Source: Neelides folsomi
Lineage: Eukaryota; Arthropoda; Collembola; Neelipleona; Neelidae
Length of the DNA: 64,000 bases
NCBI GenBank assembly: GCA_034687125.1
Contig: JAQGBZ010000003.1
Span: 310,001 to 374,000 of the forward strand
Direction: 5' to 3'
Positions 52,101 to 64,000 of this stretch are shown here, piece after piece. Made by a program: the position numbers and the translations under genes. The notes below the pieces were generated by a model, which saw nothing but the letters and a program-made list of their open reading frames with translations, made no database searches and was not told where the DNA came from. Within the stretch, counting starts at the first letter, position 1. Every line of letters begins with the position of its first letter.

Positions 52101-52483
52101 GTACGAATATTAGCTTTGAAATGTTTAAGAAAGTGTGCCAAGTTTCCCACACATTTGATTTTCCCATTGAAGCTGCAGGTGAGTTGTATTATCAGAATTA
52201 ATAAATCATATTTCATAGTATCATAGACTTAATCTCAATTTAAAAATATTTGGTAGGTGTATCTATAAGATAGCTATATGTATAATAATCAAAATCCCAA
52301 TAAATATTATGTAGATACTATGTAGATACTATATTACAGTCGTAAATTTAATGGAGAATACATTTTTAATAGGTGATTAAAGATATGAAAAAAAGTCTCG
52401 ACGACATTAAGAGGCTTGTAAGAAAGGAAGCAGCTTTGACAAGAAACGTGTGGATTCTCATCGACGCTCCTGGCGGAATTTGA
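46150..52483 (+). CDS. MMS19: MMS19 homologue (cytosolic iron-sulfur assembly targeting factor)
   Basis: MMS19 is a HEAT-repeat adaptor that delivers Fe-S clusters to DNA repair and replication enzymes. Seventeen exons: 46150-46288, 46423-46667, 46771-46915, 47001-47197, 47286-47447, 47565-47766, 47863-47959, 48048-48178, 48264-48477, 48573-48912, 49021-49149, 49256-49424, 49512-49663, 51295-51404, 51560-51917, 52098-52178 and 52373-52483. All phases match, giving 993 residues (human about 1030). Seen: the N-terminal LTLVNVIEALEKRLTS and DRLRDQHLVIPFV, then VDGEKDPRNLL with SCYFPIDFTPV, and the C-terminal LDDIKRLVRKEAALTRNVW ending in APGGI. These are family hallmarks at both ends. The middle (exons 8-13) is poorly conserved and Lys/Glu/Ser-rich. 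Intron 13 (1.6 kb) contains TRAPPC3 on the opposite strand. Other introns are 80-200 bases. Confidence 0.94.
49886..50830 (-). CDS. TRAPPC3: TRAPP complex subunit 3 (Bet3), nested in an MMS19 intron
   Basis: Bet3 is a core subunit of TRAPP, the complex that tethers ER-to-Golgi vesicles and activates Rab1/Ypt1. Four exons, in transcript order: 50830-50789, 50603-50409, 50279-50103 and 50005-49886, giving 177 residues (human 180). Seen: AELFTLTYGALVQQLIKDYE, then IGVRLIEDFLAR-type sequence (here IGIRLIEDFLART), C-V-D-L-R-D-T-A-D near residue 72, EFVELPD and ILPGVVRGACEMV, and a C-terminal RFVKKLEDAMPAGED. The whole gene lies inside the intron between MMS19 exons 13 and 14, on the opposite strand, with its own introns. 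For exon 1 the donor GTA|GTAAGT was preferred over AAA|GTAGTA because it matches both the consensus and the family length. Confidence 0.95.
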
Positions 52484-53066
52484 ATTCGTTCAGATTCGTT
52501 GAACAAAGTTAAAACATGATTCACTAAATAAACGTTAAAGTTAATTTAGTTATATGTTAAACTAAATATTACACACGTACATATATTTAGTATGTATGTA
52601 TAGATAATGTAAAGAATACATTTTATATTAAAAAGCTTATCTATTTTATGCAATGTGTATAAGTGTATGGTATACCTGAAAGTAGCATTATGATTAAAGA
52701 GGAATATGACAGAAAAAAGTGTGCCTATAGTTAAATTTTAAACTTCGTTTACTAACTGCTCAACAATTCGTGGAACGCTATGTTTTTGAGTGAAGGAACG
52801 TCAATAAAGCAATTTGTCGTTTGATAATTTCATTTGCGCTGTAAGTGGGTGAGCGAGGATTTCATTTCATTACCTTAATCATTTTCATGGCGTAGAAAGC
52901 TCTACAGATCACTCTAATTTACTCTCCCGACTTGTGTTTAAGGTAAATATATTATACAAACTTGGACGAATGATTTTTATGCTCCACAGCTCTCGCTAAA
53001 CATTCACCTCAAATTTAATTTCTCTATTTCATCCAAAGGTTCAAGAATTGAGATTCGACTTTCATC
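52484..53066. other. Spacer between MMS19 and nanos
   Basis: It carries the MMS19 3' end and the nanos promoter. AATAAA-type hexamers occur near 52525. No ORF is supported and no clear core promoter is visible. Confidence 0.35.
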
Positions 53067-53950
53067 ATGAATGTGCCACAAAAAATCGGCTGCGTCAAAA
53101 TTAATGGCACAACTTTCTTTTATCCAGAGAAATATGTTCCACTTGGGGCCATCAATGGCTTATTATGGATTAAAATTGAACATGATCCCGCACAATGTAA
53201 TTTTGAATGAATTGACTATTTTTTTCCTTTGTCAATACTTATCAGCCATATTCATAATCAGCAATCAAAATCACTGATCAAAATCACTTTTCTGCCTTTT
53301 AATTTGCTCTTGTGCTCTTTGCTCCTCCCCTTTGGAATAAAAATGATAAAAAACGATTGATTGAGTCTCAAAGTGATTGAGGAAAGTGATTGTCCATCTG
53401 ATGAAAATCTCTTCTCTCAATCACTTTGGGTTAATTTGAGAATCAAATAATACGTTTTTGATCATTTTTATTTCAAAGGGGAGGAGCTGAGAGGAGAGGA
53501 GCGAATTAAAACAGGAGAAAAGTGATTTTGATCGGTGATTTTGATTGAGGTTTATGAATACGGCCCTATGTTATTAGTTATACGTATTATGAATCATTGT
53601 GGAGTAGTCGTAATACGTATACAAATGTCTATATTCCATATATGGTAATTGTAATTGATGACGCTTTACATTGATTTTTAGATGTCCCATTGAACGGAAG
53701 TAACTCTTTGAAAATGCCTTGCCAATTTTGCAAGAGCAATGGCGAGAATGAGGGATTCTTCACTTGTCATGCTTTGAGAGATCGCTCTGGGAAAGTCACT
53801 TGCCCTGTTCTTCGAGTTTACGTCTGTCCTAACTGCCAAGAGACAGGAGACAAAGCCCACACTTTGAAGTATTGTCCAAAGAAGCCAACTAACTTTGTTT
53901 ATCGAAGCGCTACCAATGCAGTCGGAAAGAGAATTTTTATTAAATACTAA
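53067..53950 (+). CDS. Nanos-type RNA-binding zinc-finger protein
   Basis: Nanos proteins repress translation with Pumilio and protect germ cells. Two exons, 53067-53196 and 53682-53950, joined by a phase-1 intron, giving 132 residues. The second exon carries the complete nanos double CCHC finger: C-x2-C-x12-H-x10-C (CQFCKSNGENEGFFTCH and on to CPVLRVYVCP) followed by C-x2-C-x7-H-x4-C (CPNC, TGDKAHTLKYC). All eight zinc ligands are present. The first exon (43 residues, with GTTFFYPEKYVPLG) has no similarity that I recognise, and a typical NOT1-interacting motif is not evident. The protein is short for the family. The 485-base intron is mostly filled by an inverted-repeat element (53244-53566). 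Which nanos paralogue it is cannot be determined. Confidence 0.92.
53244..53566. mobile_element. Palindromic non-coding element in the nanos intron
   Basis: The two halves are inverted copies of each other over about 130-145 bases with scattered mismatches. Shared words include TATTCATAA near the ends, AATCAAAATCAC, GATCAAAATCACTTTTCT, GCTCCTCCCCTTT and AAAGTGATTGA. The spacer is short. There is no ORF. The ends (CCATATTCATAA on the left, GGCCGTATTCATAA on the other strand at the right) look like terminal inverted repeats. I could not identify a clear target duplication. Inference: foldback/MITE insertion. Confidence 0.75.
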
Positions 53951-54210
53951 TATGTTTGATTAAGCTTAATTAATACCACCCTTAAGTTATAATACACACA
54001 TATTTAACAAACATGAATTAACAAATGATATACCTATACTATGTATACATTTCAAATACACTATAATCTTCCAAATCTAAACTAATTAACTAATGCTAAT
54101 ATGAATTTCAAAGATTGTATTTATCATAATTTAATTGCCTGCAAATCTTTAAGCTTTTGAGCAACTTCAAAAATATTTTGTAAATAATAATATGTAGTAA
54201 ATAGATACTA

Positions 54211-54332
54211 TACTTCATTCCATTAAGCAAACCTTCCTAGTTTTAAAATTCGCGGAATAATTACGTATGGTAACAATGTAAATTTTTCCGCGAATTTTAA
54301 AACTTGGAAGGTTTGCTTAATGGAGTGAAGTA
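54211..54332. mobile_element. 122-bp palindromic MITE-like element, TA-flanked
   Basis: Arms of about 46 bases pair almost perfectly (TACTTCATTCCATTAAGC on the left against TACTTCACTCCATTAAGC on the other strand), running inwards to TTTTAAAATTCGCGGAA, round a loop of about 30 bases. TA flanks both ends (54209-54210 and 54333-54334). No ORF. It lies 260 bases after the nanos stop codon. Inference: a miniature Tc1/mariner-type element. Confidence 0.75.
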
Positions 54333-55537
54333 TAACTAATATTAAACCATTTTGATCAAATCAATTATGTTTAAATGTCAATCTAATAGAGTAACTGTAA
54401 TATACATTTAATGTAGCATATTTCTAAATGCAAATGAATTATAAAAAAATTTAACTCTCTAATTAAGATTGATAAACTAATATCACTCGTAATGTTTCAT
54501 TTAAAAAACTATTGTAAATTATATCCTTTATTTTGTTAAAAATAATAATTTCTTATGATTATATCAATTCGTAATTCTCTATCTAGTCATAGTCGCATAT
54601 CTTTAGTACATTCACTTCTATTGATTGATTTGATCCATAAAGCACACAATAAAATTGTAAACATTAATAAAAATACAATTTATAGTACATTTTATGCATT
54701 ATTAAATATTGTGTAAAATGTTTTATTCAGTACATACATAATACGGAGCTTAATTGTTTTTCTTAAATACCACAGATAACCCATCTTGAATACAAGTTCA
54801 TTTTAATAACTTCTTCGCTTTGAAGGGACCCGGTCTTTGGTAAAAAAAAGTTTTTTATGATCTTGTTTCATTTCCGATGTTTCTCTCAAGCTCTGTTGGT
54901 CCTTCCCAGTAAATTGAAAAAGTTAATCTTTCGAAATGAGAGAAATGGGAGGTTGCATGTATAAATACATAGGAGAGGAAGTTTAAGTCTCCTTATTATG
55001 AGAAGGGAAGTTTGGGAGCTGAACTCAAAGTGAGTGAGTGAAGAGTGAAGTAGAAGCTCTGGTGCTCTCAAGCTCCCATATCGATTTTGAGGTCTCAAGT
55101 CGCCAATGTCGCGTCGGAAGCTCGAAGCCCAAAGGATAGGAAAAGGACCAAGTCACATTTCCGAATCCGAAACACGTTCTCTTCGATCATCATGGCCATT
55201 TAACCGGCGTTTCATCGTCTCATGAAAGGCCTTCCAGGAAGAAGTCATCGAAAGAAAATATGAGTTAATTGAACACAATTTATCTCTTTTCTATACCTTC
55301 ACTTGACCCACACAACCAGATTCTTTCCCAATGGATCTTTATAGGCATCGATAGAACTTTTTTTTATAAAAACCACTCTGTACGTATCCAACTGTTGTCT
55401 TTTGTTCTTAATTTTTACCCTTTCTCTTTTGCCCTCTAACTTTTTCCCCATTGAAACTTTATCCTTTTCACACATGGAAGAAATGTTCGGAATAAAGCGA
55501 ACAGTCGAGTCGAGAGCCCTTAATTGTCCAATTCCTC

Positions 55538-55596
55538 TATAAGCTCCCACAGACGCCTACGGAAAAGTCAATCAATCCTTAATTCGAGTTAACGAT
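55538..55596 (+). promoter_or_regulatory. Possible promoter and first exon consisting of 5' leader plus ATG only
   Basis: CTCTATAAGCTCCC (TATA-like, about 55536-55549) is followed about 30 bases later by TCAATC, then GTTAACG and ATG directly before a good donor (ATG|GTAAGA). This is the layout of a gene whose first coding exon holds only the start codon, a known arrangement in some arthropod secreted-protein genes. No downstream exon could be recognised in the remaining 8 kb, so this is weak. Confidence 0.25.
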
Positions 55597-58500
55597 GGTA
55601 AGAGCCCTATTTATTTCATTTATTTCTTATTTTTCACGATACAATTAATTACTTATAACTTGCCAAAATGTACTCAAATCAATGCTTAATAGACTTCAGT
55701 AAGATCACGTCATAAGATATCATAAGTATTATGTAAGTGAAACAGAAGAAGGTGAATCCTAATAGGGAGGCCAGAACACGATCAAATTACATTTTTATCG
55801 GTTTATTATAAATAAATGCATGGTCTTGGGGAACTTATACATTTTGATGTTGATCTCAATATGTCCATAATGGATGTGAGGAGTTCTTTGTATTTTTATG
55901 ACATTGTGATTTAATTATATTTTTTCGATATGATTTGATTTGGAAAAATAAATTATAATTTGGCCAATAAAAATTATCATTTTCAAAAAATATTTGATAC
56001 TATTTAAATATGGCTATAAATTATAAATAGTACAGAAATAAAAGAATTATGGATAGATTACATACAACATGGACAATAAAATGAATAAAATCAAAAGTCA
56101 ATAAAAAAATTGCCGATGTATGGTGCATGATAAATTTGATGATGATTTACCGATGCAATATCGTGGCAGACGAAGGGCATTTTTGCCGTCGGAAATTGTC
56201 CTTTGTAAAGAGAAAGGACTGAATGAAGTTTGGGTGGAGGAAAGAAGCAACAGTCAGCTTTCACTTTGCCTCAGTTCCTCCCCACACACAATCCGGTTCG
56301 GTCAGTGAAAGTGGAAGCTCCCTCAACACCCGGTTTTTCTTTTCTCTTCTCCTTCCAATGTGTAAGTAACGAGGATTTAATCTACTTTCCAACCAGATAA
56401 CGATATTATTCTTCTAATCACAATTTAAGAGGTTTAATTCTGATCTAAACTGCCGTTTAAAGTTTGTCAATGTAATTGAATACTAAAGTTTATATATCCT
56501 GCGACCGTCACATTAAAGTGAAAATGAGTTGGAGTTGAATGAATTTAAGTAGTTTTAACCTTTTAACTAGAAATAATTTACTGATTTTATTACTCAATTA
56601 AGCGCATTTAAGCTTCATTCATTGAAATATACATGTAGAATATTTATTGTAATCTCTTTTCTGAAAATATCACAAGTGGAGTTAATTTATATACGATTAT
56701 GTTCAAAAATCTTTTGTATAAGGGTAAAAAACATTGTTGTCCGCTTTCTTTTTAAGGTAATTTATCTAATCTTTACCGACTTTACTCCACATAATCTTTT
56801 ATCTTTAATCCGCTAACTATCTGAGAAATCGAAGGTTTGATAACTTGATTATGCCTTCATGCACAACGTGGAGTAACTCGTGTAGTTTAGTTTAACTCAT
56901 GATGGAATTTTAAATATTAGTGGTAGAAGTTGAAATAAACGATTAAGTAAGAATAAGCCCAATTATTTATTTTATTATACTACTGTAAAATTCCATTTGT
57001 GAAAATAAAAACTTACTTGATTAAATTCGTGAAGTTGAGGCGAAATCAATTAAGTATTTGATAACTTTGAAAGTCTGTATAGCTATACAGGATGTGTAGA
57101 ATCTTTTTAAAATGGATTCTCCTAAGTCGAGTGTTTATTGACATAATTTGCAGTTGTTGGAGGAGTCAACAGAGTTGGGAAATCAATTTGGGATAATTGA
57201 AGATTCGAAAGGAGAGAGATGGGAATAATTGCTCGCTTTGCTGTCGCAATCCTGAAAAGCACATTGAAATTCTCCAAAGTCCTCCTGGTCCTTGTAAAGC
57301 AGCGGCATGAGTGGTGCTACAAAAAGTGATCAATAACAAGGGCATTTTAAGGTGCGTCTAACGTCATATCTGTTTTATATTATTAATCTTCATATGAAAT
57401 TAAATAATAATATTAAATTTTGTAAATTATAATTTAATAGTAAATGGGAATAATGTGGAATCGCTTTCTATATTATAAATATTAAATGAAAATTATTTTT
57501 AATTAGTGATTAATTAAAATGATAATAGTTATTATACTACATTAATATAAAATACATTATGAATTATGATATAAAATGTAGTTACCTATATAATACGAAA
57601 TAGTTATACAAATAAAATACTATATATACAATACCATATAATTAAATGATTTGATAATTTTATTGCGTTGTATTCTGATATTTTTATACCAAATACTTGT
57701 TGTGTTGAATTTACACAAATATGTATCGTATAAATAACATACATATTAGGTACATAAAGTTCTACAATATACTATTAATTAAAATTTTACATTTACATAC
57801 ATTTAGTTGGGTTTAGACATTCTTAATCAAACTAAAAGCTAGTAGGTAGTATTTACAACGGTGTCTCAACTTTTAAACAAAGACTTTCTACTGTTAAGTT
57901 GTATTATTTTTCAATGATTTGTAGGTTGCATTTTAATTTTATTCTATTTTAATTCTACAAGATTGAAATTCCTCAAACTGACAATTAAGAGCTGTATTAT
58001 ATAGATGAAGCATTCGTTAGCGTGTCAAATGGAGGGACTGTTAATAATTGAGCCTTTAAGCCATAATCCTCCAATTTAAGATGATTGGACTTAAATCCCA
58101 TCTTAAATAAATAAAAGTCCATTAAGAATCCGGAGTTCTTATTTGATAACATCAGAGCGTAGGACAGTATGACTGTGCCACTCGAACTCGAATGAAGCAA
58201 AGGAGAAGTGAGAAAATTTGGAAACTTGTAAATCTCTTTCGTGACTAGACGAGTCTCGAGTGATAAGAGTAGAATATTAAATTAGAGGAGAATGGAAATT
58301 TCCCTTCATCTCCCAAAAGTTCTCATAAGTATGCATGCAATATAGGCACCTCTTATTTTATTGTCCTCTAAACTTTATAAAAAGGAACCATTTTCCCAAT
58401 TTCTTTCGCATGCATTGCCAATACCATTTTTTGATTCATTTAAATGCTATTGAGTAAAAGACTAAAATTGCTAATAAACTAATAATTAAATTTTATTAAA

Positions 58501-61500
58501 AGAAACCGATATATTTTATCATCGGACAGATGAGATGATAAACGATGATTGATGATTGATTTTATGGGCTAGATTTTTTTCTTGTTTTTCATTAACAAAA
58601 TAGCAATATAATACTCCACTATTTATTTTAATTGTATATTAAATTAAATTAAATTTTTCTAGTAGAACTGGGAATTTCAATGTCTGAGACATCTTAATGC
58701 ATGGCTTTAACGAATATGTAAGAGTAGCTCTATCCGATAGGTATCTGATTTAGTTTCGCTTTCACTTCGTTTCTCATGAAATGACGTCATTTGATCCTTA
58801 GGAACCTATTCTTTATTACTCTTCATCTTTCTCTTATTGATATGCTAATGAAATTGCTGAAATCTAAAGGAAGCCTTGCGCTAAGGATTTAATACACATT
58901 CATTTTCGACTCTTGCTACTTTTTCATTTGTAATTTCTTCCATATCCTATAACATATCTAATTTTATCTAAAAATTCTACGTGATAAAGATGATCTCTAT
59001 TATTTGTAATATGTAGGTATTTATTAAATATAGATCTGTATATGATATGCGTCAATGCCACTTTATATTTTGCCAAGACATTTCACATTGACAGTAATTG
59101 GAAAATGAGAAGGACCGGTGTAATGAACTTCTTACGTTTTAATCGGATTTAGTTGGTAGAATTGTGCAGTTTCTTTGATGTTTCTCTCATATCTCAACTT
59201 TTTGATATAAATTGAGAAAGGACGGTACATTAATTTTGATTAGTGCTTTTAAGATCTTTTTTTAAAATGGTAGTCGAAATTGATTTTTTCAAATGATGAT
59301 GAATTTACTTTCAAGTGATAAATTTTGACAGGCTATTTTCTACTTTTTATGATAGTTCTAAAAGGTTCTATTCTTTTTAAGGTTAGAAAGTTAGAAACAT
59401 CCTATGTATACTCATATGATCTAATATGAAATAACTTTTATCACGGGATTTTTGTTAAAAGAATATACTCTGCAATGTTTGTTTTCCTTAACTATTTATT
59501 ATAAAACAGCGCTGTCCTGTATTGATAATTGATAAATAAAACTACAGTTAACCAACCTACATAAATACAGCATATTGCTACTTCCGTAAATATTATAAAA
59601 TGATTAGCAATATTGGCAATATATCGTAGTTATAATATCATTTAATTGGGCAGGACGTAGTCCATTGTTATTTTTTTTACATAAATGTGGGCAGCTATTT
59701 CAATTACCAAGAGTTGACATTTTAAACATCATAGCCATTTATACATAAATATACCAAATTTGTAAACTATCTATAATATTTACTTACCCTTTGCCCATTG
59801 TAAATTTTATGTAGATTGTACATTTATTTTCTTGATTCGTCTCAAGGAGGTGGACATGTGAGACAGGAAGAGGCATTTGGTTAGGTTAGGTAAACAGACT
59901 CCATTTTACTTCATGGTCTTTTAGGCCTCAGGGGGCAATTTTAGGGAATTTGGGGAATCCAGGTTGAAATGATAATTTTATTTGCAATATTATTATTCTA
60001 CCCTAATGGCCTCGAGTAGATAGTGAGGAAAGTGGGATACCGAGTGAAACTGCATTTTATGTTCAACCGGATTTCTATTTCTCTTAAGACTCCTATAGTA
60101 GGCAAAATCATTTAATCTAACAAGTAATGTCTAACATTATATCTTATAGCACTTTCCCAAATTCCTCACAATCTCTCTTCATAAGGAATTGAATGCTATA
60201 CACGTACGGAAAGAGTAGACTTGAATGCACATGGTTCTAATAATATCATTTGGTATATGGGGGAAGCACGGACCGGGTTTATAAGGTTGTGTGTATATGT
60301 CATTGTGAATGATCTTTGGCGGATTTAACGCTTCTATAGTTGAGTGGGAATTGAAGTAAATTGAGCTCCAGATCGAACTTTCTACCATTCGACGCTCTTC
60401 TTGTGTAGGAATTGGAAATTGAATAGGAAGGGGACATAATCCTTTTTATATAAACAAATTTTCTAAGAAATCCTTGTTTGAAATAAAATATTCGAGACAT
60501 CTTTTTATTCTATTTGACTGAGGGTGCGTTTTCAATAAAAAAAATAAATCATAAATTGAAATTCATGTAGTATGTAATTTTATAATTTGCCATCTGTAAA
60601 TGTCATTTATTATTGTTGACATTTTACTTTTAAATCACGTGCTAAAATAAATCTTAGATGATGTCAATCCCATTCATTCACATTGTACTAGATGTGTATG
60701 GAATTGGTTCTGTTTGAAGAGTGGTCCAAAGACCAGAGTACTATGTTTTATTACGTATACAGAGAAATCCATTTTCAGCTTTTTAAGGCATTTTCTCTGA
60801 GACAGAGCTCATGAAAGGAAAATCATCAAAGTCTTGTATACAGTTTCTTATGTTGCGGAGAATATAGAAGTTTGGAAGTATATTGGATTGGAATTGGGTT
60901 TCGAAAATTCGGGAAAGTTATGAAAGGAAAGAGATTGGTATGACAGGACCGGCTGGGCGTGAGTGAAGTCGAAGAGTATCGGATGAGACAGGGAGTTCGA
61001 GGAGCTCTTTTCAATGCTTTAAACATTCATGATCCTGATTAGACTGTCTCAATACCTGTGATGTCACTTGGTGTTCATCGAGGAAGTCTCACCTTCTCGT
61101 TTCTTATCTAATATTCATGTAAGGGTGGCTTTAATGTTTTATAATAGTGTTTAGCACTTACTATTTTAAAAGGAACAGACATCCTCGCGTCGTATCTATG
61201 TACAAATCAATCGTAGAAGAACATAGTGATCGGTATTTGTAAATTAAGTAATATAAAGTTGGTATAATGCGTTCTAAATATTTACCGATACTTACTTGAA
61301 TTCGTGATATATGTACAATTGTTTTATCATGAATGTTTATATAATTGATACTAACAAGAGAGGATATAAAAAGACAAATTATAGACTTTTTGCACAATTT
61401 GAAAATTTGGGAGACTTTCGCAATAGTTTTATAATATTTTATAGGGTGGTGATAGAAAAGTAGACGCGTATTTAGAATTCATATGAACCGACGTCATTAT

Positions 61501-62777
61501 TATGCTTCAATTCCCGCGACAAACTTTTCACTGTTCTCTTTCTCTTGTCGTTTGATGTGAGTGGGAATTGTCTATCAAATTGTACAATAAACTCTTTCAA
61601 CGAATCGGAAAGTCTGGAAAATTCACTTTTGTTATAGGTTTATTTAACCTTTCCAACTGCCTACCTAACAAAAATAAAGATGCTAAACTTTACAATCATT
61701 AAAAATAATCAACACAAGCATATTAGACCAACTTTCAAATACATTTTGAATTTTGAGAGAGAAAAGTTTTTCATAGCACCTCCATCTGAATTCTCCATTA
61801 AACCTTCATATTTAATTCTCTCGAGTTGTTTCCAAGTTTGAAGAATTTCTTCGAAAGACAAAAACTTGTGAAGTATGGTGGGCTTGGTGGGTCGAGAGTC
61901 TTGAGGAGTTATAAGAGGCCCTTAACAAAATTAGCCATGCGAAATTGATTGTTTTATCTCAAACTCTTTTATTAATTATACTGTAACTTTCCACCTCGTT
62001 CAATTTTCCATTTAAATATCCCTTTTATTTTTAAGCTTATAAAACACACTTGACCCAATTTTAATAAGCAACAATTGCATTTACAATTAGTTTATTTTGT
62101 TTACATTATTAACGAAAATATTAATTTATTGATTTTAAGCATTGATTTAAAGAGGAATAAGTAAAGTTTTTTCTCTGGAATAATTCAATTGATGACAATG
62201 AATATATACCATACATGTATTTGTATTGTACTATGTATGTGTATGTATACAGTTAAAATTTATTTATAATTTTCCTTTTTGCGTAGTTTACAATCTAGTT
62301 TAATAAAAATTAATACGGAATAGAAGACTTGGTTATTTCATTGAACCAGAAGAACTTCTCCTTTGATTCTTCTCCAATAATAAAATCGCGAAGAGAGTTT
62401 TAATTTAACTCGGTTAAGCAGAAGGAAACTTGGGTGGTTCCAATAAAAAGGAGAGATATACCTAAATAAGAATAGAACTACACTGTGACACATTCTTCTC
62501 CAACCAATTCCATTTCACTTTTACTTTGATGTTGAGTGGAAATCAGGAAGGCGTCGACGTACCTATCTCTTAAAAGCAGAAAGAATTAATCTAGGGGCTT
62601 AATAGTATAGGTCATACAATATGTAATATGTTATACATAGCACTGCTATATAGCTATTTATGCAGATACGCTTATTTTATGTGTGTACATATAATACATC
62701 TATAGATATTATGTTACCTACTTATATACATAATGTATTTATAAGATGTATTGGTAAATATGCATTGTAAATATGTA

Positions 62778-62797
62778 ATATATATATATATATATAT
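62778..62797. repeat. (AT)n microsatellite
   Basis: Ten uninterrupted AT units in an AT-rich intergenic stretch. No other role is visible. Confidence 0.9.
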
Positions 62798-64000
62798 TAG
62801 AAGCTAGTAACGTAATAAATATTTAGAATTGTTATTTAATACAACTTTTCTATTTAAATCCTTACCCATTTCAAGTGATTTAGCATATAGCTTTGCATAA
62901 CTTATTTTCAAATGTAGTTAATGAATAGATAAAATTTGTAGATATGCGTAATTATTTTATTCAAAAATAGTGCTTAGGATCGTTAAAATATTTTATAGGA
63001 CCATATTCATTTTAATTAATATGATAAATACGCAAAAAATGCTCAATCAATGTTCTTGCAAATTCAAGAAATTAGGTGTTGATATTTTTTAAGCCAATTC
63101 TCTTTTTTGAAATCAGGATATATTATATATACATAATTATATTAAATACCTAACTACTGATTATATACCTACTACCTAATATGTATGGTAAATATATGTA
63201 GCTAAAACTTAAATATAATTAATAAATAAATGTTAGTATTTCTATTATGTTTACATAGATAGGTACATATCAATATTTTCATAGGGTATATTGTAATATG
63301 CTTGTGACAACGGGTTAAAAACTCTTCATTGATTTTTCAAATTGAATTTGAGACTGAAAATTGGATTCGTGACATGGCAAATTGTCGTTACAAGATCTCG
63401 GAAGAGATGATAAGCAATTTCTATTATCAGTACCATATATTGCGTTTTATGGAATACTGCACTAGTATGTTTCGAGATGTTTGTTTTTCACACGTTTAAT
63501 AATTTTATACATAAATCTTTTGAAAGATATGAAATTTATTGTATTGATATCGTATTTATCTTGTCAGAATGTAATGTATTATGATGTAAAAGTATATTAG
63601 ATATTGTATAATATATAATAATAATGAATATACCCAAGGATAATCGAAGAGATAGGGTATACTACCCATGTATATTTCTGAAATAAAAGTTTTCCAAAAT
63701 ACCATAAGATTTTGTAGAGATAAAAGATGAATGTTATATATCAACTTTCACTTATCTTTTATTTAAGTACTTACCTATCTTAGATTACCTATACAAAACA
63801 TAGTTATACTATAGTATTAGTATTATGTAAATAAATATTTATTACAGTAGGTATGATACATAGTAGAATATGGTTTTTCCTATTTATTCAAAGTATGTAT
63901 GTAATTCCACATTGAGCACATTGATCAATCAGTGATTTATGTGAGCATGTGGGCTCTTTTCTTTTTACTGATCACGCACCGAACCCACACTGTCCATTTA

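Larger units (their letters stand above)
53951..64000. other. About 10 kb AT-rich region with no supported gene
   Basis: It holds the nanos 3' end, a 122-bp inverted-repeat element at 54211-54332, a possible first exon ending in ATG at 55594 (listed separately), and an (AT)n run at 62778. ORFs at 54886-55098, 55299-55550, 56120-56308, 58200-57997, 60179-60500 and 60826-61026 are short, overlap others or resemble nothing. 54800-55600, 56110-56370 and 57150-57360 are less AT-rich and could be non-coding exons. Confidence 0.35.

Noticed and set aside
56120-56308. 62-codon ORF
   Set aside because: No recognisable domain; it lies in a small less AT-rich patch and has no convincing splice context.
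57211-57321. Short ORF beginning ATGGGAATAATTGC
   Set aside because: Only 36 codons, no similarity, and no downstream evidence for a gene. It may be part of a non-coding exon.

Overview
This is a eukaryotic window of roughly two-thirds A+T, with intron-split genes and GT-AG splice sites (plus one GC-AG). Nothing in it is bacterial. The gene set suggests an invertebrate, most likely an arthropod: an insect-type GH20 chitooligosaccharide hexosaminidase relative, a TSSK-type kinase, K2P and Kir potassium channels, nanos, and many short TA-flanked inverted-repeat elements. A springtail-like hexapod is my guess only. I joined all exons by hand from reading-frame continuity, splice sites and protein-family similarity.

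Layout. (1) 215-1826 +: 3' part of a copine, whose N-terminal C2 domain lies off the left edge. (2) 3.2-15.2 kb +: four small genes for signal-peptide, single-pass membrane proteins (3186, 6573, 11595, 14419). They share a proline-containing membrane segment, partly share a C-terminal TQRVLxSI-type motif, and each can be read with a phase-2 intron just before the C-terminus. I know of no described family with this layout, and this is the best candidate for something undescribed. (3) 15696-16969 +: TSSK-like kinase. (4) 17636-17998 +: a small unrecognised gene or leader, then a K2P channel (18549-20289). (5) 22587-25885 +: a full-length GH20 protein whose whole active site is substituted, a probable pseudoenzyme. 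(6) 25.9-36.0 kb: about 10 kb without a recognisable gene. (7) 36047-38527 +: XK-related membrane protein with a long hydrophilic tail. (8) 42306-40017 -: inward-rectifier K+ channel. (9) 45231-42886 -: mitochondrial-type 2,4-dienoyl-CoA reductase, head-to-head with (10) 46150-52483 +: MMS19 in 17 exons, carrying (11) TRAPPC3 on the opposite strand inside one intron (50830-49886). (12) 53067-53950 +: nanos. (13) 54-64 kb: AT-rich, no supported gene.

The genes do not form a pathway. Housekeeping genes (MMS19 for cytosolic Fe-S delivery, TRAPPC3 for vesicle tethering, DECR for unsaturated fatty-acid oxidation) lie beside probable germline genes (nanos, TSSK) and membrane genes (K2P, Kir, XK-like, the small membrane family). 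Mobile-element debris is mostly short non-coding inverted-repeat elements. Three have TA-flanked ends (17.2, 41.5-42.0 and 54.2 kb), and a larger palindromic one sits in the nanos intron.
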